Part shown: positions 6,736 to 15,389 of the stretch, piece after piece
How the letters are laid out: the number at the start of each line of letters is the position of its first letter
Numbering within the stretch: the stretch's first letter is position 1
Position numbers and translations under genes: made by a program
The notes under the pieces: model-generated
What the model was told of the DNA's origin: nothing
Database searches by the model: none
Seen by the model: the letters and a program-made list of their open reading frames with translations, nothing else
NCBI RefSeq assembly: GCF_002591975.1
Contig: NZ_NVQE01000012.1
Coordinates: 83,590 to 147,589 of the forward strand
From: Mycobacterium neglectum
GTDB taxonomy: Bacteria; Actinomycetota; Actinomycetes; Mycobacteriales; Mycobacteriaceae
Length of the DNA: 64,000 nucleotides
Direction of reading: 5' to 3'

Positions 6736-9020
6736 ACGTTCAAATGATCTCTCCCCCAGCGCCCGCGATCACCATCCGCTCCGGCGGTTGGCAGCGCACG
6801 TTCGCACCCGGTCACGACGTTGTCGTCGGGCGCGATCTGCACGCCGACGTCCGCATCCCTCACCCCGGCATCTCCCGCTCGCATGTGATCCTGCGGTACC
6901 TCGACGGGGGCTGGGTCGCGGTCGACGACAATAGCTCCAACGGGATATTCGTCGACGGTCAACGCGTGCAATCCGTCGAAGTCGAAGACCAGCGGACCAT
7001 CCATCTCGGCAACCCCGACGGTCCCCTGCTGACATTCGAACTCGGGACCGCTCCGCTCGCCGACGATAGCCCCACACCGTCGCGGGATTTGATCACGATC
7101 GGGCGGTCCGCGGACAACGACATCGTCGTTCCCGACGTGTTGGCCTCGCTTCACCACGCCAAGTTGGTGACCACCGAAGCGGGCGTGCAGTTGGAGAACA
7201 CCGACGGCAGCGGCACATTCGTCAACGGCGTCAGTGTTAGAAACACGGCGCTGGGCGAAAACGACGTGGTGACGATCGGCAACGTCGACTTCGTGTTCAC
7301 CGACGGCGCTCTGGCGCGTCGCACCCAGCCGGCCGCAACGACAGGCGGCCTCGAGATACGTGGCGCGAGTCTGGCGATCGATCGCGATACCGTGCTGCTG
7401 GACAGGATTTCGTTAGACGCCCGGCCTGCCACGTTGACCGCGGTGATCGGCCCGTCGGGTTCAGGTAAGTCCACGCTTTCTCGGGTGATCGTCGGTTCTG
7501 CCCAACTCACCAGCGGCTCAGTAACATTCGATGGACGCGACCTGCGCGCCGAGTACGCGTCGCTGCGCAGCCGGATCGGGTTGGTGCCCCAGGACGACGT
7601 CGTACACGGCCGGCTCACCGTCGCGCAGGCGTTGGACTTCGCCGCAGAACTGCGGATGCCCGCCGACACCACCGACGGCGATCGCCGACGCGTGATCGCG
7701 CAGATACTCGAGGAACTCGAGTTGACCCCCCATGCCACGACGCGCATCGACAAGTTGTCGGGCGGGCAACGTAAACGCGTGTCGGTCGCCCTGGAGCTGC
7801 TGACCGGCCCGTCGCTGCTGGTGCTCGATGAACCCACCACTGGGCTGGATCCCGCGCTGGACCGCGCGGTCATGGCGATGCTGCGCCGACTGGCCGACGC
7901 CGGCCGCGTGATTGTGGTGGTGACGCATTCATTGACATTCCTGGATGTGTGCGACCAGGTGCTGTTGTTGGCGCCCGGCGGCAAGACCGCCTTCTTCGGA
8001 CCGCCCGACGAGCTCGGACCGGCGATGGGAACCACCGACTGGGCAGACATCTTCACGATCGTGAGCGCCGATCCCGACGACGTTCAGCGCAAGTTCATCG
8101 AACGCTCAGGACCGGCGGCCGACGAGAGGTGTTCCGAAGAGAAATCGAGCACGGCCACCGACGGTCCGGCGCTGACGGCTGAACCGGCACGCACCGGCGG
8201 GTGGCGCCAGTTCTCGACGATCGCCCGCCGACAGCTGCGGCTGCTGATCGCCGACCGCGGCTATCTTGCGTTCCTCACGGTTTTGCCGTTCATCGTCGGC
8301 CTGTTGCCGTTGACCGTTACCGGCCACGCCGGATTCGGTCATCCGCCGGCGGATGGCTCGGCACCCTTTGAGCCCAAGCATGTCATCGCGCTGATCAGCT
8401 TCGCCGCAATCTTGATGGGGGCGACCCTCACCGTCCGGGACCTGGTCGGCGAGCGCGCGATCTTCCGCCGCGAGCAGTCGGCAGGTTTGTCGGCCTCGGC
8501 GTATCTGCTCGCCAAGATCGCAGTGTTCGGTGCGGTCGCCGTGATTCAGTCAGCCATCCTGGTTTTGGTCGTCACAGCACCCGGTTTCGGCAAGCCCGGA
8601 CCGTCGGGAGCGTCCGCGCTGGGCATCCCCATGCTGGAATTGTTCGTCGGGGTCGCGGCGACGTGCGTGGTTGCGGCGGTGCTGGGCCTCGCGCTGTCGG
8701 CGCTGGCACGGACCAACGATCAGGTCATCATGCTGCTGGCGGCGGCGCTGGTGACGCAACTGGTATTCGCGGGCGGATTCATCCCGGTGACGGGGCGGCA
8801 GGCACTGGAGACCCTCGCGTTGATCATGCCCGGGCGGTGGGGTTTTGCGACCACCGCGTCGACGGCGGATCTGAGCAATCTCGTTGTGGGAATCGCGCAG
8901 GACTCGCACTGGCAGCACACGGCGTGGACGTGGTTCTTCGACATCGCGATGTTGGGAGTGTTGGCCGCACTCTTCGCCAGTCTCGCGCGGTGGAGGCTGC
9001 GCCTCAAGGTGACTGCCTGA
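6732..9020 (+). CDS. FHA-domain ABC transporter, fused ATPase and permease (Rv1747-like)
   Basis: The 762-residue protein has two forkhead-associated domains: FHA1 with G33-R34, R49-S-H51 and N70-G71, and FHA2 with G124-R125, S139-x2-H142 and N166-G167. An ABC ATPase follows (Walker A GPSGSGKST at 240-248, signature LSGGQRKR near 342, Walker B LLVLDEPTTGLD near 367). An ABC-2 type permease of about six helices occupies the C-terminus. This is the architecture of M. tuberculosis Rv1747, an exporter of cell-wall lipids whose FHA domains bind threonines phosphorylated by PknF. No kinase gene is adjacent. Coupling to two phospholipid-synthesis genes suggests export of their product. Confidence 0.88.
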   Translation: MNVQMISPPAPAITIRSGGWQRTFAPGHDVVVGRDLHADVRIPHPGISRSHVILRYLDGGWVAVDDNSSNGIFVDGQRVQSVEVEDQRTIHLGNPDGPLLTFELGTAPLADDSPTPSRDLITIGRSADNDIVVPDVLASLHHAKLVTTEAGVQLENTDGSGTFVNGVSVRNTALGENDVVTIGNVDFVFTDGALARRTQPAATTGGLEIRGASLAIDRDTVLLDRISLDARPATLTAVIGPSGSGKSTLSRVIVGSAQLTSGSVTFDGRDLRAEYASLRSRIGLVPQDDVVHGRLTVAQALDFAAELRMPADTTDGDRRRVIAQILEELELTPHATTRIDKLSGGQRKRVSVALELLTGPSLLVLDEPTTGLDPALDRAVMAMLRRLADAGRVIVVVTHSLTFLDVCDQVLLLAPGGKTAFFGPPDELGPAMGTTDWADIFTIVSADPDDVQRKFIERSGPAADERCSEEKSSTATDGPALTAEPARTGGWRQFSTIARRQLRLLIADRGYLAFLTVLPFIVGLLPLTVTGHAGFGHPPADGSAPFEPKHVIALISFAAILMGATLTVRDLVGERAIFRREQSAGLSASAYLLAKIAVFGAVAVIQSAILVLVVTAPGFGKPGPSGASALGIPMLELFVGVAATCVVAAVLGLALSALARTNDQVIMLLAAALVTQLVFAGGFIPVTGRQALETLALIMPGRWGFATTASTADLSNLVVGIAQDSHWQHTAWTWFFDIAMLGVLAALFASLARWRLRLKVTA

Positions 9021-9049
9021 GCGGTCAACCTGAGCCGGGATCACCCGCA

Positions 9050-9687
9050 TGACTTGCCTTTTCAGATGATCAGCGTGTTCCGTTCCTCGCGAACTCCGGT
9101 AGGCAGGTCCCGTCGGTGATCGCCGGACGTCGCGTACGCGCGGACTCGCTCGATGTCGCCCGCACTGCCGCCTCCCGTGGCATCGGGACCGTCGTTGACC
9201 ACCTCGTCGAGCTTGCGCACCGCCGCGTGGTGCACGTCTCCGGCGGCTCAGGCGTCATCGCAGCAGACCGCTGCAACGGCTATCTCCGCGCGTGCGCAGA
9301 CACGGCCTCGGCGACGAGACCGAAGTCATCGACGGCGACTTCACCGAGTCCGCCGGGAACGCTGCGGCACAACGATTACTGGCTGCCGATCTTCCTACCG
9401 CGGTGGTCTGCGCCAATGACCGCGTCGCCGTCGGTGTCGTCGATGCGTTACGACGCGCCGGGGTGGACGTGCCCGGCGAGGTCTCAGTGACCGGATGCGA
9501 CGACAGCATGCTGGCGCGGCTGGGCCACATCGATCTGACCTCGGTCAGCCAAATGGCTCGAGAGCAGGCAGACCAGGCGGTGGCGGCCGTGATAGAGCGC
9601 CTTGACACCGGACGCGCCGAGCCACGGGCGGTCGTGTTGACACCAGAATTGGTGGTCAGCACCACTACGGCTCCGCCGGGTGGATGA
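9050..9687 (+). pseudogene. LacI-family regulator remnant, 5'-truncated and frameshifted
   Basis: Two frames together encode the ligand-binding part of a LacI/GalR repressor. The first (to about 9290) includes VPSVIAGRRVRADS, VVDHLVELAHRRVVHVSGG and GYLRA. The second, from 9292, has RRHGLGDETEVIDGDF, VVCANDRVAVGVVDALR and GEVSVTGCDD. The switch at CGCGCGTGCGC is explained by loss of one base. The DNA-binding N-terminus is absent: only 30 bp separate this remnant from the exporter's stop codon. With no HTH and a shifted frame it cannot act as a repressor. Confidence 0.8.
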
Positions 9688-9731
9688 CATGATCGCCGAT
9701 CTGCTTCGCCCGGTGCGGATAAAGTCTTGCT

Positions 9732-10382
9732 ATTCAGAAGCGACGCAAACCCAACGCCGAGGAGCGCCGCCGCGATCTATGCGACGCGGCGATTCAACTG
9801 TTGGCCGGTGAGGGCGCCAAGGGGTTGAGCCACCCGAAGGTGGATCGTTACGCCGAAGTGCCGAACGGTAGTACGTCGTTTTACTTCCGCACCCGCTCGG
9901 CGTTGCTGCAGGCCACAGCGCAACGCCTCGCCGAACTGGATCTCGCAGACTTGATGTCGGTCGCGACTCGGACCGACGGAGATGACACCGTCCGCGCAGG
10001 CAGCGCATCCCCACTCGCCACGATGGTCATGCTGTCGGGCGAGGAACCGCGGCTGACTCGGACGAAGGCCCGATTCGAGCTGCTGCTGCAAGCCAATCGG
10101 GATCCTGAGCTCGCCGAGATCTTCAGACACAACAGCGAGATCTTCACGGAATTGCACCGTCAGGAGATCCTGTCGCGTTCGCAGCCCAAGGGCAATCCCA
10201 ACGCGAAGGTGCTGGACGAACAGACCGCCGCCACAATGAGTTTCGTCAGCGGCCTTCACATGCGGTTCATCGCCGGCGATCGTTCCATCGAGAGCGCCGA
10301 ACAACTAGACCTCTTGCTCAAGGGCATAGCGGACGGCATCGCGGCCGCCTACGCCAAGCCGCGTCGCAATCGGGCTGGTTGA
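9732..10382 (+). CDS. TetR/AcrR family regulator with unusual start
   Basis: The HTH region reads KPNAEERRRDLCDAA, then LLAGEGAKGLSHPKV and GSTSFYFRTRSALL. The C-terminal part is an all-helical ligand domain ending in KPRRNRAG. To keep the first HTH helix the protein must begin before 9740, but the frame upstream (from the TAA at about 9720) contains no ATG, GTG or TTG; ATT at 9732 is the only near-start codon. The TTG at 9801 would delete helix 1. So the gene either uses a rare start, is leaderless, or has lost its start codon. It is the nearest regulator to the 10433-10450 palindrome, which it may bind. Confidence 0.65.
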   Translation: MQKRRKPNAEERRRDLCDAAIQLLAGEGAKGLSHPKVDRYAEVPNGSTSFYFRTRSALLQATAQRLAELDLADLMSVATRTDGDDTVRAGSASPLATMVMLSGEEPRLTRTKARFELLLQANRDPELAEIFRHNSEIFTELHRQEILSRSQPKGNPNAKVLDEQTAATMSFVSGLHMRFIAGDRSIESAEQLDLLLKGIADGIAAAYAKPRRNRAG

Positions 10383-10432
10383 GCGCTGCCGCTGAACGCG
10401 ATCAGACAATTCGTCCCGCCCTTCCTGGCCAC

Positions 10433-10450
10433 ACTCTAAGATATTAGAGT
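10433..10450. promoter_or_regulatory. 18-bp palindromic operator, copy 1
   Basis: ACTCTAAGATATTAGAGT is a perfect inverted repeat (7 bp, 4-bp spacer, 7 bp). It lies 15 bp upstream of the dehydrogenase start at 10466 and 50 bp after the TetR stop. The same arms occur at 15329-15346 before the thioesterase gene. The length and symmetry fit a TetR-family operator; the TetR encoded next to it is the obvious candidate, though this is inference. Confidence 0.75.
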
Positions 10451-10465
10451 GGGAAGGGGACGCAC

Positions 10466-11326
10466 ATGGGACGCATGAACGGCAAGGTCGCTTTCATTAC
10501 CGGCGCGGCCCGTGGGCAGGGTCGCAGCCACGCCGCGCGGTTGGCGGAAGAGGGTGCCGACATCATCGCCGTGGACCTCTGCCAGGACGTCGCATCGCTG
10601 ACGTACCGGCTCGCGCAACCGGAGGATCTGGAAGAAACCACTCGGCTCGTCGAAAAGCACGGCCGTCGCATCATCGCGACGCAGGCCGACGTCCGAAACG
10701 TCGATCAGCTGAAGGCTGCGCTGGCGGCCGGTGTTTCGGAACTGGGCCGGCTCGACGTCGTTGTCGCGAACGCGGGTGTCGTCGGCATCAAAGGCCAACC
10801 CCCACTCGACGCCTGGTGCGACACGATCAACACGAACCTGGTGGGCGTCATCAACACCGTCCAGGCGGCGCTGCCCCATCTCGCCGAAGGCGCGTCGATC
10901 ATCGCGACCGGCTCGACAGCGGCGTTGATGGACACCGCGAAAAAGGACGACCCCGGACGAGACCCCGGCGGATCGGCCTACGTGCACGCCAAGCGGGCCA
11001 TCGCAGGCTACGTGCATGACCTGGCCGGCGTCCTTGCCGCGCGCAACATCCGCGTGAACGTCGTGCATCCGACGAACACGAACACCGACCTGATTCACAA
11101 CGACGCGACGTACCAGTCGTTCCGACCCGATCTCCCACATCCGACCCGAGCTGACGCCGAACCGGCCTTCATGGTCCAACAGGCGATGCCCATCCCGTAC
11201 GTGGACCCGCTGGACATCAGCAACGCTGTGCTGTTCCTCGCCTCGGATGAGGCGCGGTACATCACCGGCACTCAGTTGCGGGTGGACGGCGGCGGCTACC
11301 TCAAGTGGTACGACTATCACATCTGA
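10466..11326 (+). CDS. Mycofactocin-coupled SDR family oxidoreductase
   Basis: The 286-residue Rossmann-fold protein has TGAARGQGR near residue 13, ADIIAVD, NAG and an active-site GSAYVHAK (Tyr and Lys spaced by three). An insertion between the first strands (about residues 35-70, with LAQPEDLEETTRLVEK) is the mark of the mycofactocin-associated SDR subfamily. In that subfamily NAD is held non-exchangeably and re-oxidised by mycofactocin. It should oxidise an alcohol to a ketone. The start has a GGGAAGGGG ribosome site directly after the 18-bp palindrome, so transcription is probably controlled there. It ends 4 bp from the convergent DUF1214 gene. Confidence 0.88.
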   Translation: MGRMNGKVAFITGAARGQGRSHAARLAEEGADIIAVDLCQDVASLTYRLAQPEDLEETTRLVEKHGRRIIATQADVRNVDQLKAALAAGVSELGRLDVVVANAGVVGIKGQPPLDAWCDTINTNLVGVINTVQAALPHLAEGASIIATGSTAALMDTAKKDDPGRDPGGSAYVHAKRAIAGYVHDLAGVLAARNIRVNVVHPTNTNTDLIHNDATYQSFRPDLPHPTRADAEPAFMVQQAMPIPYVDPLDISNAVLFLASDEARYITGTQLRVDGGGYLKWYDYHI

Positions 11327-11330
11327 CACG

Positions 11331-12536
11331 TCACCAAATGCGGCGGAGCTGGGCGCCTGTCCGCCGGTGGCGCAACTGCGCGACCCGCTCCTGCGGCGTG
11401 AGCACCGGTGTGCCTGCGGGTAAGTGCTCGAGTACCTCGGCGACCGGCACCTTCGTCACCCTCGCCTCGGGGTACTCTTCGGCGCGGTAGAAGCGTGCCT
11501 GCAGGATGCCCCATGGCCAGTCGGCCTTGTCGAGCCAATTGTGCACGCCCGGATCCCTTTTCGATACCACGCCGCGAAACCAGCCATCGGGATCGATGCG
11601 AGCCTGAACGTCGTTGAGGCTCGACTGGCGGTTCACCCAGTCGACCGTCGAGAACCGGTCGTCGGCGACCAGGATCTGCCAGTAGTAGCAGTCGGTCGGC
11701 ACGGGGAACTCCACGATCAGCGCCTCATCGTCAGCGATCTGGTGGATTCCGTCGTAGTACGCCTGTTTCGTCGCCAGACCGCCGCCCTGCTGTATCCACT
11801 GCGATCGCAAAAGGACATTGATCCCGTGGTGCTCCCGGTAGTACCGGACGAGCTCCATGTCGAAATCGATCATGCCCATGATCCAGTCACCCAATTCCGA
11901 AAAACGGCGGGCGATCTCGGCAGGCTTCATATCCTCACCACCGTCATCGAGCCGGTTGATCGCGACTTGCGCGTCGATCTCGGTGTTCCAGTCGCACGCA
12001 CACTTTCGCATCAGCAACTTGCCAGCCTCGGGGTTGAGCGGCCACCAGTCGCCGTCCTCATCCGCGGGACGTGCTGCACTGAGCACCACCCTGAAGGTGC
12101 CGTCTTCGGCGATAGTCAGGTCGTCGAGGTCGTGAGTCATGGCCTGGAACTTCATCTGCCGCTCAACGCCTTTGAGACTCTTCATCATCCCGGGAGCCGA
12201 CTGGGTGATCTCGACGAAGCGCACCGTGCCGCGTCGACCAGTCAGTTCATACACTCCGGAACCGTCGACTTCGGCGTTGAGGTACACGTAATCGGGGTTG
12301 GGGCCGCCCTGGTTGCAGGCGTAGTTCCACAGCGGCATGAACACGGGTCTACGGGCGTCGGTGTACACGTGGCACAGATAGCCGCACGCAAGGATCGACA
12401 GCGCCAGCTTGTTCATGTCCTGCACCTCTGCGTCCGACGCGCTCTCGGGGCGCCAGGTGGCCAAGAGGTGGTCGGCGACGCCTTTGAGCGCCTCCATCTG
12501 TTCGTCCCAGGTGGGCAGGTCAGTCATGGTGGTCAT
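11331..12536 (-). CDS. DUF1214 domain-containing protein
   Basis: This 401-residue soluble protein matches mycobacterial proteins with a C-terminal DUF1214 domain (about residues 280-385, with YWQILVADDRFSTVDWVNRQSS and DPGVHNWLDK). The N-terminal part (residues 1-250) is mixed alpha/beta with an acidic region near 155-170. The biochemical role of the domain is not known. It is the last gene of a three-gene minus-strand operon: its start overlaps the stop of the sulfotransferase by 4 bp. Such DUF1214 genes are often found beside sterol or lipid catabolism genes, which fits but does not prove a role here. Confidence 0.75.
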   Translation of the reverse strand: MTTMTDLPTWDEQMEALKGVADHLLATWRPESASDAEVQDMNKLALSILACGYLCHVYTDARRPVFMPLWNYACNQGGPNPDYVYLNAEVDGSGVYELTGRRGTVRFVEITQSAPGMMKSLKGVERQMKFQAMTHDLDDLTIAEDGTFRVVLSAARPADEDGDWWPLNPEAGKLLMRKCACDWNTEIDAQVAINRLDDGGEDMKPAEIARRFSELGDWIMGMIDFDMELVRYYREHHGINVLLRSQWIQQGGGLATKQAYYDGIHQIADDEALIVEFPVPTDCYYWQILVADDRFSTVDWVNRQSSLNDVQARIDPDGWFRGVVSKRDPGVHNWLDKADWPWGILQARFYRAEEYPEARVTKVPVAEVLEHLPAGTPVLTPQERVAQLRHRRTGAQLRRIW

Positions 12537-13681
12537 CCCTCCACCGCCACGTCGAAGTGGCGGATGTAGAAGTCGTAATCGGACCGGATCTGTCCGGCGT
12601 CGAGACCGAACTGCTCGGCGGTGTAGTGATGAGCGCCCTTGGCACCCATCGTGTTCGCTTCTTGCCAGTCGAAGATGGTCCGCTCGACGCCGGGCGTGAG
12701 TTCGAGATCGAGCCAGTCGTACACGCGCCGGATCGTGCCCTTCGGATCCGCGACCAGTTCACGGTGCTGGATGTCAAGGAAGCGGTGCTCGCCGATACGG
12801 GCACGTTCCTCGATGGCGCGTTGCATGCCCTCGCGGAGGTGCTCGCTGACCTCGTGGCCCAGGGCGCGCAGATCGCGACGTTCGGCGGCGGGCGGGAAGA
12901 TCGTCGACACCAAACTGGTGTAGGACGGCACCACCTTGGCCGGGTCCCGATGTGTCATCACGAACCGCATCTCGGGATAGGCCCGGGACAGCGCCTCCAG
13001 ATGGAACTTGTGATGCGGTGCCTTGAACAACCATAGTTCCGGCGGCCGCTTCGACCCGAGCAGTTTGACGACTCGGCGATGGTACTCGTAGGTCTGCGTT
13101 AAATCCGCACTGCGCCACCATTTTCGGTAGCCTGCGACCGGCAGCGTCATCTGTTGGCCGTGGAAGGCCATACCGAGGATCTCGGTGTCTTCCATAGTCG
13201 CGTCGACCTCGAAGATGTGCATGGCGGCGCTGGCAGCCGAGCGCTCTTCGTGCCTGCGGACGAACTCGACCCGACGCGGATCCTCGGCTTCGCATTCGGC
13301 CACCGGCGGTGGCACCGGTTTGGTCTGCTCCCAGCCACGCAGGCACCGGAATTGGGGGTCGAGCGAAAGCATGTCCGCGAGCGCGGTGGTGCCGGTGCGT
13401 GGCAGTCCGTTGATGTCGACGGGACCTCGGATCTCGACGTCGTGCACGTCGGGGTGCTCGGCGTACCAGGCCTCGACGTCCAGCCGATTGACCAGGCGAC
13501 GCCGCAGGTCACCGATCACCGCGTCGTCGGTATCGGGGTGCAGATCGCCATCGCGCTCGAGGCTGTCCAACAGGATCGCCAAACCGTCGCGGAAGTCCCC
13601 GGGACCGAAGTCGGCGTGACCACTCTCAGTGACAGCGTCCTGCATGAGCCGGTCGGGCGACGGATACCGCGTACGGCTCAT
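12533..13681 (-). CDS. Sulfotransferase family protein
   Basis: The 382-residue protein carries the PAPS 5'-phosphosulfate loop INGLPRTGTTAL (about residues 88-99) and a 3'-phosphate segment RFVMTHRDPAKVVPSYTSL, both typical of the mycobacterial Stf-like branch of sulfotransferases. Members transfer sulfate from PAPS to hydroxyls of lipids or small molecules; many in this branch have no assigned substrate. It overlaps both neighbours by 4 bp (ATGA), so it is the middle gene of the operon. A second member of the family, clearly a paralogue, lies at 21874. Confidence 0.85.
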   Translation of the reverse strand: MSRTRYPSPDRLMQDAVTESGHADFGPGDFRDGLAILLDSLERDGDLHPDTDDAVIGDLRRRLVNRLDVEAWYAEHPDVHDVEIRGPVDINGLPRTGTTALADMLSLDPQFRCLRGWEQTKPVPPPVAECEAEDPRRVEFVRRHEERSAASAAMHIFEVDATMEDTEILGMAFHGQQMTLPVAGYRKWWRSADLTQTYEYHRRVVKLLGSKRPPELWLFKAPHHKFHLEALSRAYPEMRFVMTHRDPAKVVPSYTSLVSTIFPPAAERRDLRALGHEVSEHLREGMQRAIEERARIGEHRFLDIQHRELVADPKGTIRRVYDWLDLELTPGVERTIFDWQEANTMGAKGAHHYTAEQFGLDAGQIRSDYDFYIRHFDVAVEG

Positions 13682-14595
13682 CGCTGGGTCACTCGGTCCG
13701 GATAGTGGTGCGCGGCCATAGCGCGGAATCCGTCACGCCAGTCCACGGTGCACGGCCCGGTGATCGAACGTCGTTTGGTGTGGTCCCCGACGGAACCGAT
13801 CGATGCTCCTGGAACAACTTCGACGCGAAGATCGAGCTCGACGCCGATCAGGTCCGCGAAATAGCGTGACCACTCCTGCACGGTGACGGGTACGTCGCCG
13901 GCCCAGTTCACGATCGTGGCGGGCACACTGGCGGCCCTGAGTAGCGCCTCGACCTGTGTGTTGATGTCGTCGTAGTGAATGGGGCTGTAAGGCAGTGGAT
14001 CCCACCGCACCACCACCGGTCTGCCCTCGGCGATCGCGTTGAGATGCCAGAGTGGCAGGCCCCCGCGATCGCCATAGGCGCTGCCCATCCGGGCGATGGT
14101 GATCGGCAGATCGAACTCGCGGGCGCAGTACCGCGCGACGGCTTCCTCGGCGATCTTCACGATGGAGTAGGGCTGCGGGGTCGGCAGCCCGGCATCGCCT
14201 ATCGGATCGCCTTCCCGAAACGGATGCCACGGGTCGGGATGCGGCTTGTAGACCGTGACGGTCGACATCACCAGCGCTGCCTTGGCGTTGCGGCAATGCG
14301 ACAGCAGCAGGCCGGTACCCTCGGCATTGACCCGCAATCCCTGTTCGTAGTCCTCGCCGAAATCGGCCGCGATGTGCAGGAGGTAGGTGAAATCGTCCGG
14401 GAGGGAATCGAAGTCGGCGTCACCGAGGTCGACAATCTGCGTGGTGACGCCCAGTGCCTCGACTTCCTCGCGGACGACTGGGTCGGAGAAGCGCGCGATG
14501 CCCCACACTTCGTTGTGGGGCGCCAGCGTCTTGGCGATACCGTGCGCGATTCGCCCACCGGGCCCGGTGATGAGAACCTTCTCACCGCTCAACAT
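13678..14595 (-). CDS. NAD(P)-dependent epimerase/dehydratase (extended SDR)
   Basis: The 305-residue protein starts with the nucleotide-binding loop VLITGPGGRIAHG (TGxxGxxG, residues 8-18) and has the extended-SDR catalytic pair in PYSIVKIAEE (Tyr and Lys). It resembles sugar or steroid-type epimerases and dehydrogenases that use NAD(P). It is the first gene of the minus-strand operon with the sulfotransferase and the DUF1214 protein. The promoter must lie in the short gap to the divergent VOC gene. The substrate cannot be told. Confidence 0.82.
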   Translation of the reverse strand: MLSGEKVLITGPGGRIAHGIAKTLAPHNEVWGIARFSDPVVREEVEALGVTTQIVDLGDADFDSLPDDFTYLLHIAADFGEDYEQGLRVNAEGTGLLLSHCRNAKAALVMSTVTVYKPHPDPWHPFREGDPIGDAGLPTPQPYSIVKIAEEAVARYCAREFDLPITIARMGSAYGDRGGLPLWHLNAIAEGRPVVVRWDPLPYSPIHYDDINTQVEALLRAASVPATIVNWAGDVPVTVQEWSRYFADLIGVELDLRVEVVPGASIGSVGDHTKRRSITGPCTVDWRDGFRAMAAHHYPDRVTQR

Positions 14596-14660
14596 TTGCC
14601 ACTCTCCCGTCCCGTCCGAGTGTGCGCCATGTGCTGATGCGTCGTGTCATGATCGTCCGC

Positions 14661-15269
14661 ATGGATGCCGACGCAACGATGCCAGCGGCTCACCCACTGT
14701 TCGAGCAGCCATGGCCCGACGGTGAGTTCCGGTTCTTTCAGGTCGGCCACGTTGTCGACGACGTCGTTGTCGCCGCCGCTCGCTGGGTGCGAACGTTCGG
14801 CATCGGACCCTTCCACGTGATGCCCGTCGTCGGACAGCAGGCGGACTACGGCGGAGAGGTCCGTACGGTTCGGATCCAAGTCGCCGTCGCACAGGCCGGA
14901 CCTGTCCAGATCGAGTTGATCCAGCAGCACTGCGATACGCCGAGCATCTTCACTGAATGGAGCCGCGGCGGCACATCTGCTTTCCACCAAATAGCAACGT
15001 TGACAAATGATTACGACGGAAAGGTCGCGCATTTCAAGACGCTGGGCCATTCGATCGCCGCGGAGAGCCTCGGCGGAGGATTCCGGGTGGCCTACATCGA
15101 CACCGCGGCAGAGTTCGGGTTCTATACCGAGGTCGTCGAAGCCCCATCCAGCTTTCTTGACCAAGTGCGCAGCGTCTCTGACACCTGCGCCGCCTGGGAC
15201 GGTCGCGACCCCGTGCGAATCATGACCCGGGGCGGCTACCGGGTGCCCGAAGGATCCAGCGGGCGGTGA
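14661..15269 (+). CDS. VOC family (glyoxalase-like) protein
   Basis: About 202 residues with the vicinal-oxygen-chelate pattern: FFQVGHVVDDVVVAAARW opens the first module with a metal-type His, and STSAFHQIA-like and EFGFYTEVVE segments mark the second. The family includes glyoxalases, epimerases and extradiol dioxygenases. Two upstream ATG codons in frame (14622, 14649) are possible starts; 14661 is preferred because family similarity begins just after it. The gene is divergent from the epimerase at 14595 with about 65 bp between. Confidence 0.7.
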   Translation: MDADATMPAAHPLFEQPWPDGEFRFFQVGHVVDDVVVAAARWVRTFGIGPFHVMPVVGQQADYGGEVRTVRIQVAVAQAGPVQIELIQQHCDTPSIFTEWSRGGTSAFHQIATLTNDYDGKVAHFKTLGHSIAAESLGGGFRVAYIDTAAEFGFYTEVVEAPSSFLDQVRSVSDTCAAWDGRDPVRIMTRGGYRVPEGSSGR

Positions 15270-15328
15270 CACGGACTTCATCGCCAAAGCCACCCTTACG
15301 TCGATGTAGTGAGCTAACCTACGCAATG

Positions 15329-15346
15329 ACTCTAAGGTCTTAGAGT
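15329..15346. promoter_or_regulatory. 18-bp palindromic operator, copy 2
   Basis: ACTCTAAGGTCTTAGAGT has the same 7-bp arms as the site at 10433-10450, with a different spacer. It is 43 bp upstream of the GTG start of the thioesterase gene and ends right on the ATG at 15345, which argues against that ATG as the start. The two sites define a small shared regulon. Confidence 0.75.
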
Positions 15347-15389
15347 GATGCAATGCAACCAACATTCCCAAGACAGCAGGAGGACGCAG

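Noticed and set aside
11424..12569. A 381-residue open frame antisense to the DUF1214 gene
   Set aside because: It crosses the sulfotransferase overlap and shows no motif; the minus-strand operon with ATGA overlaps is convincing.
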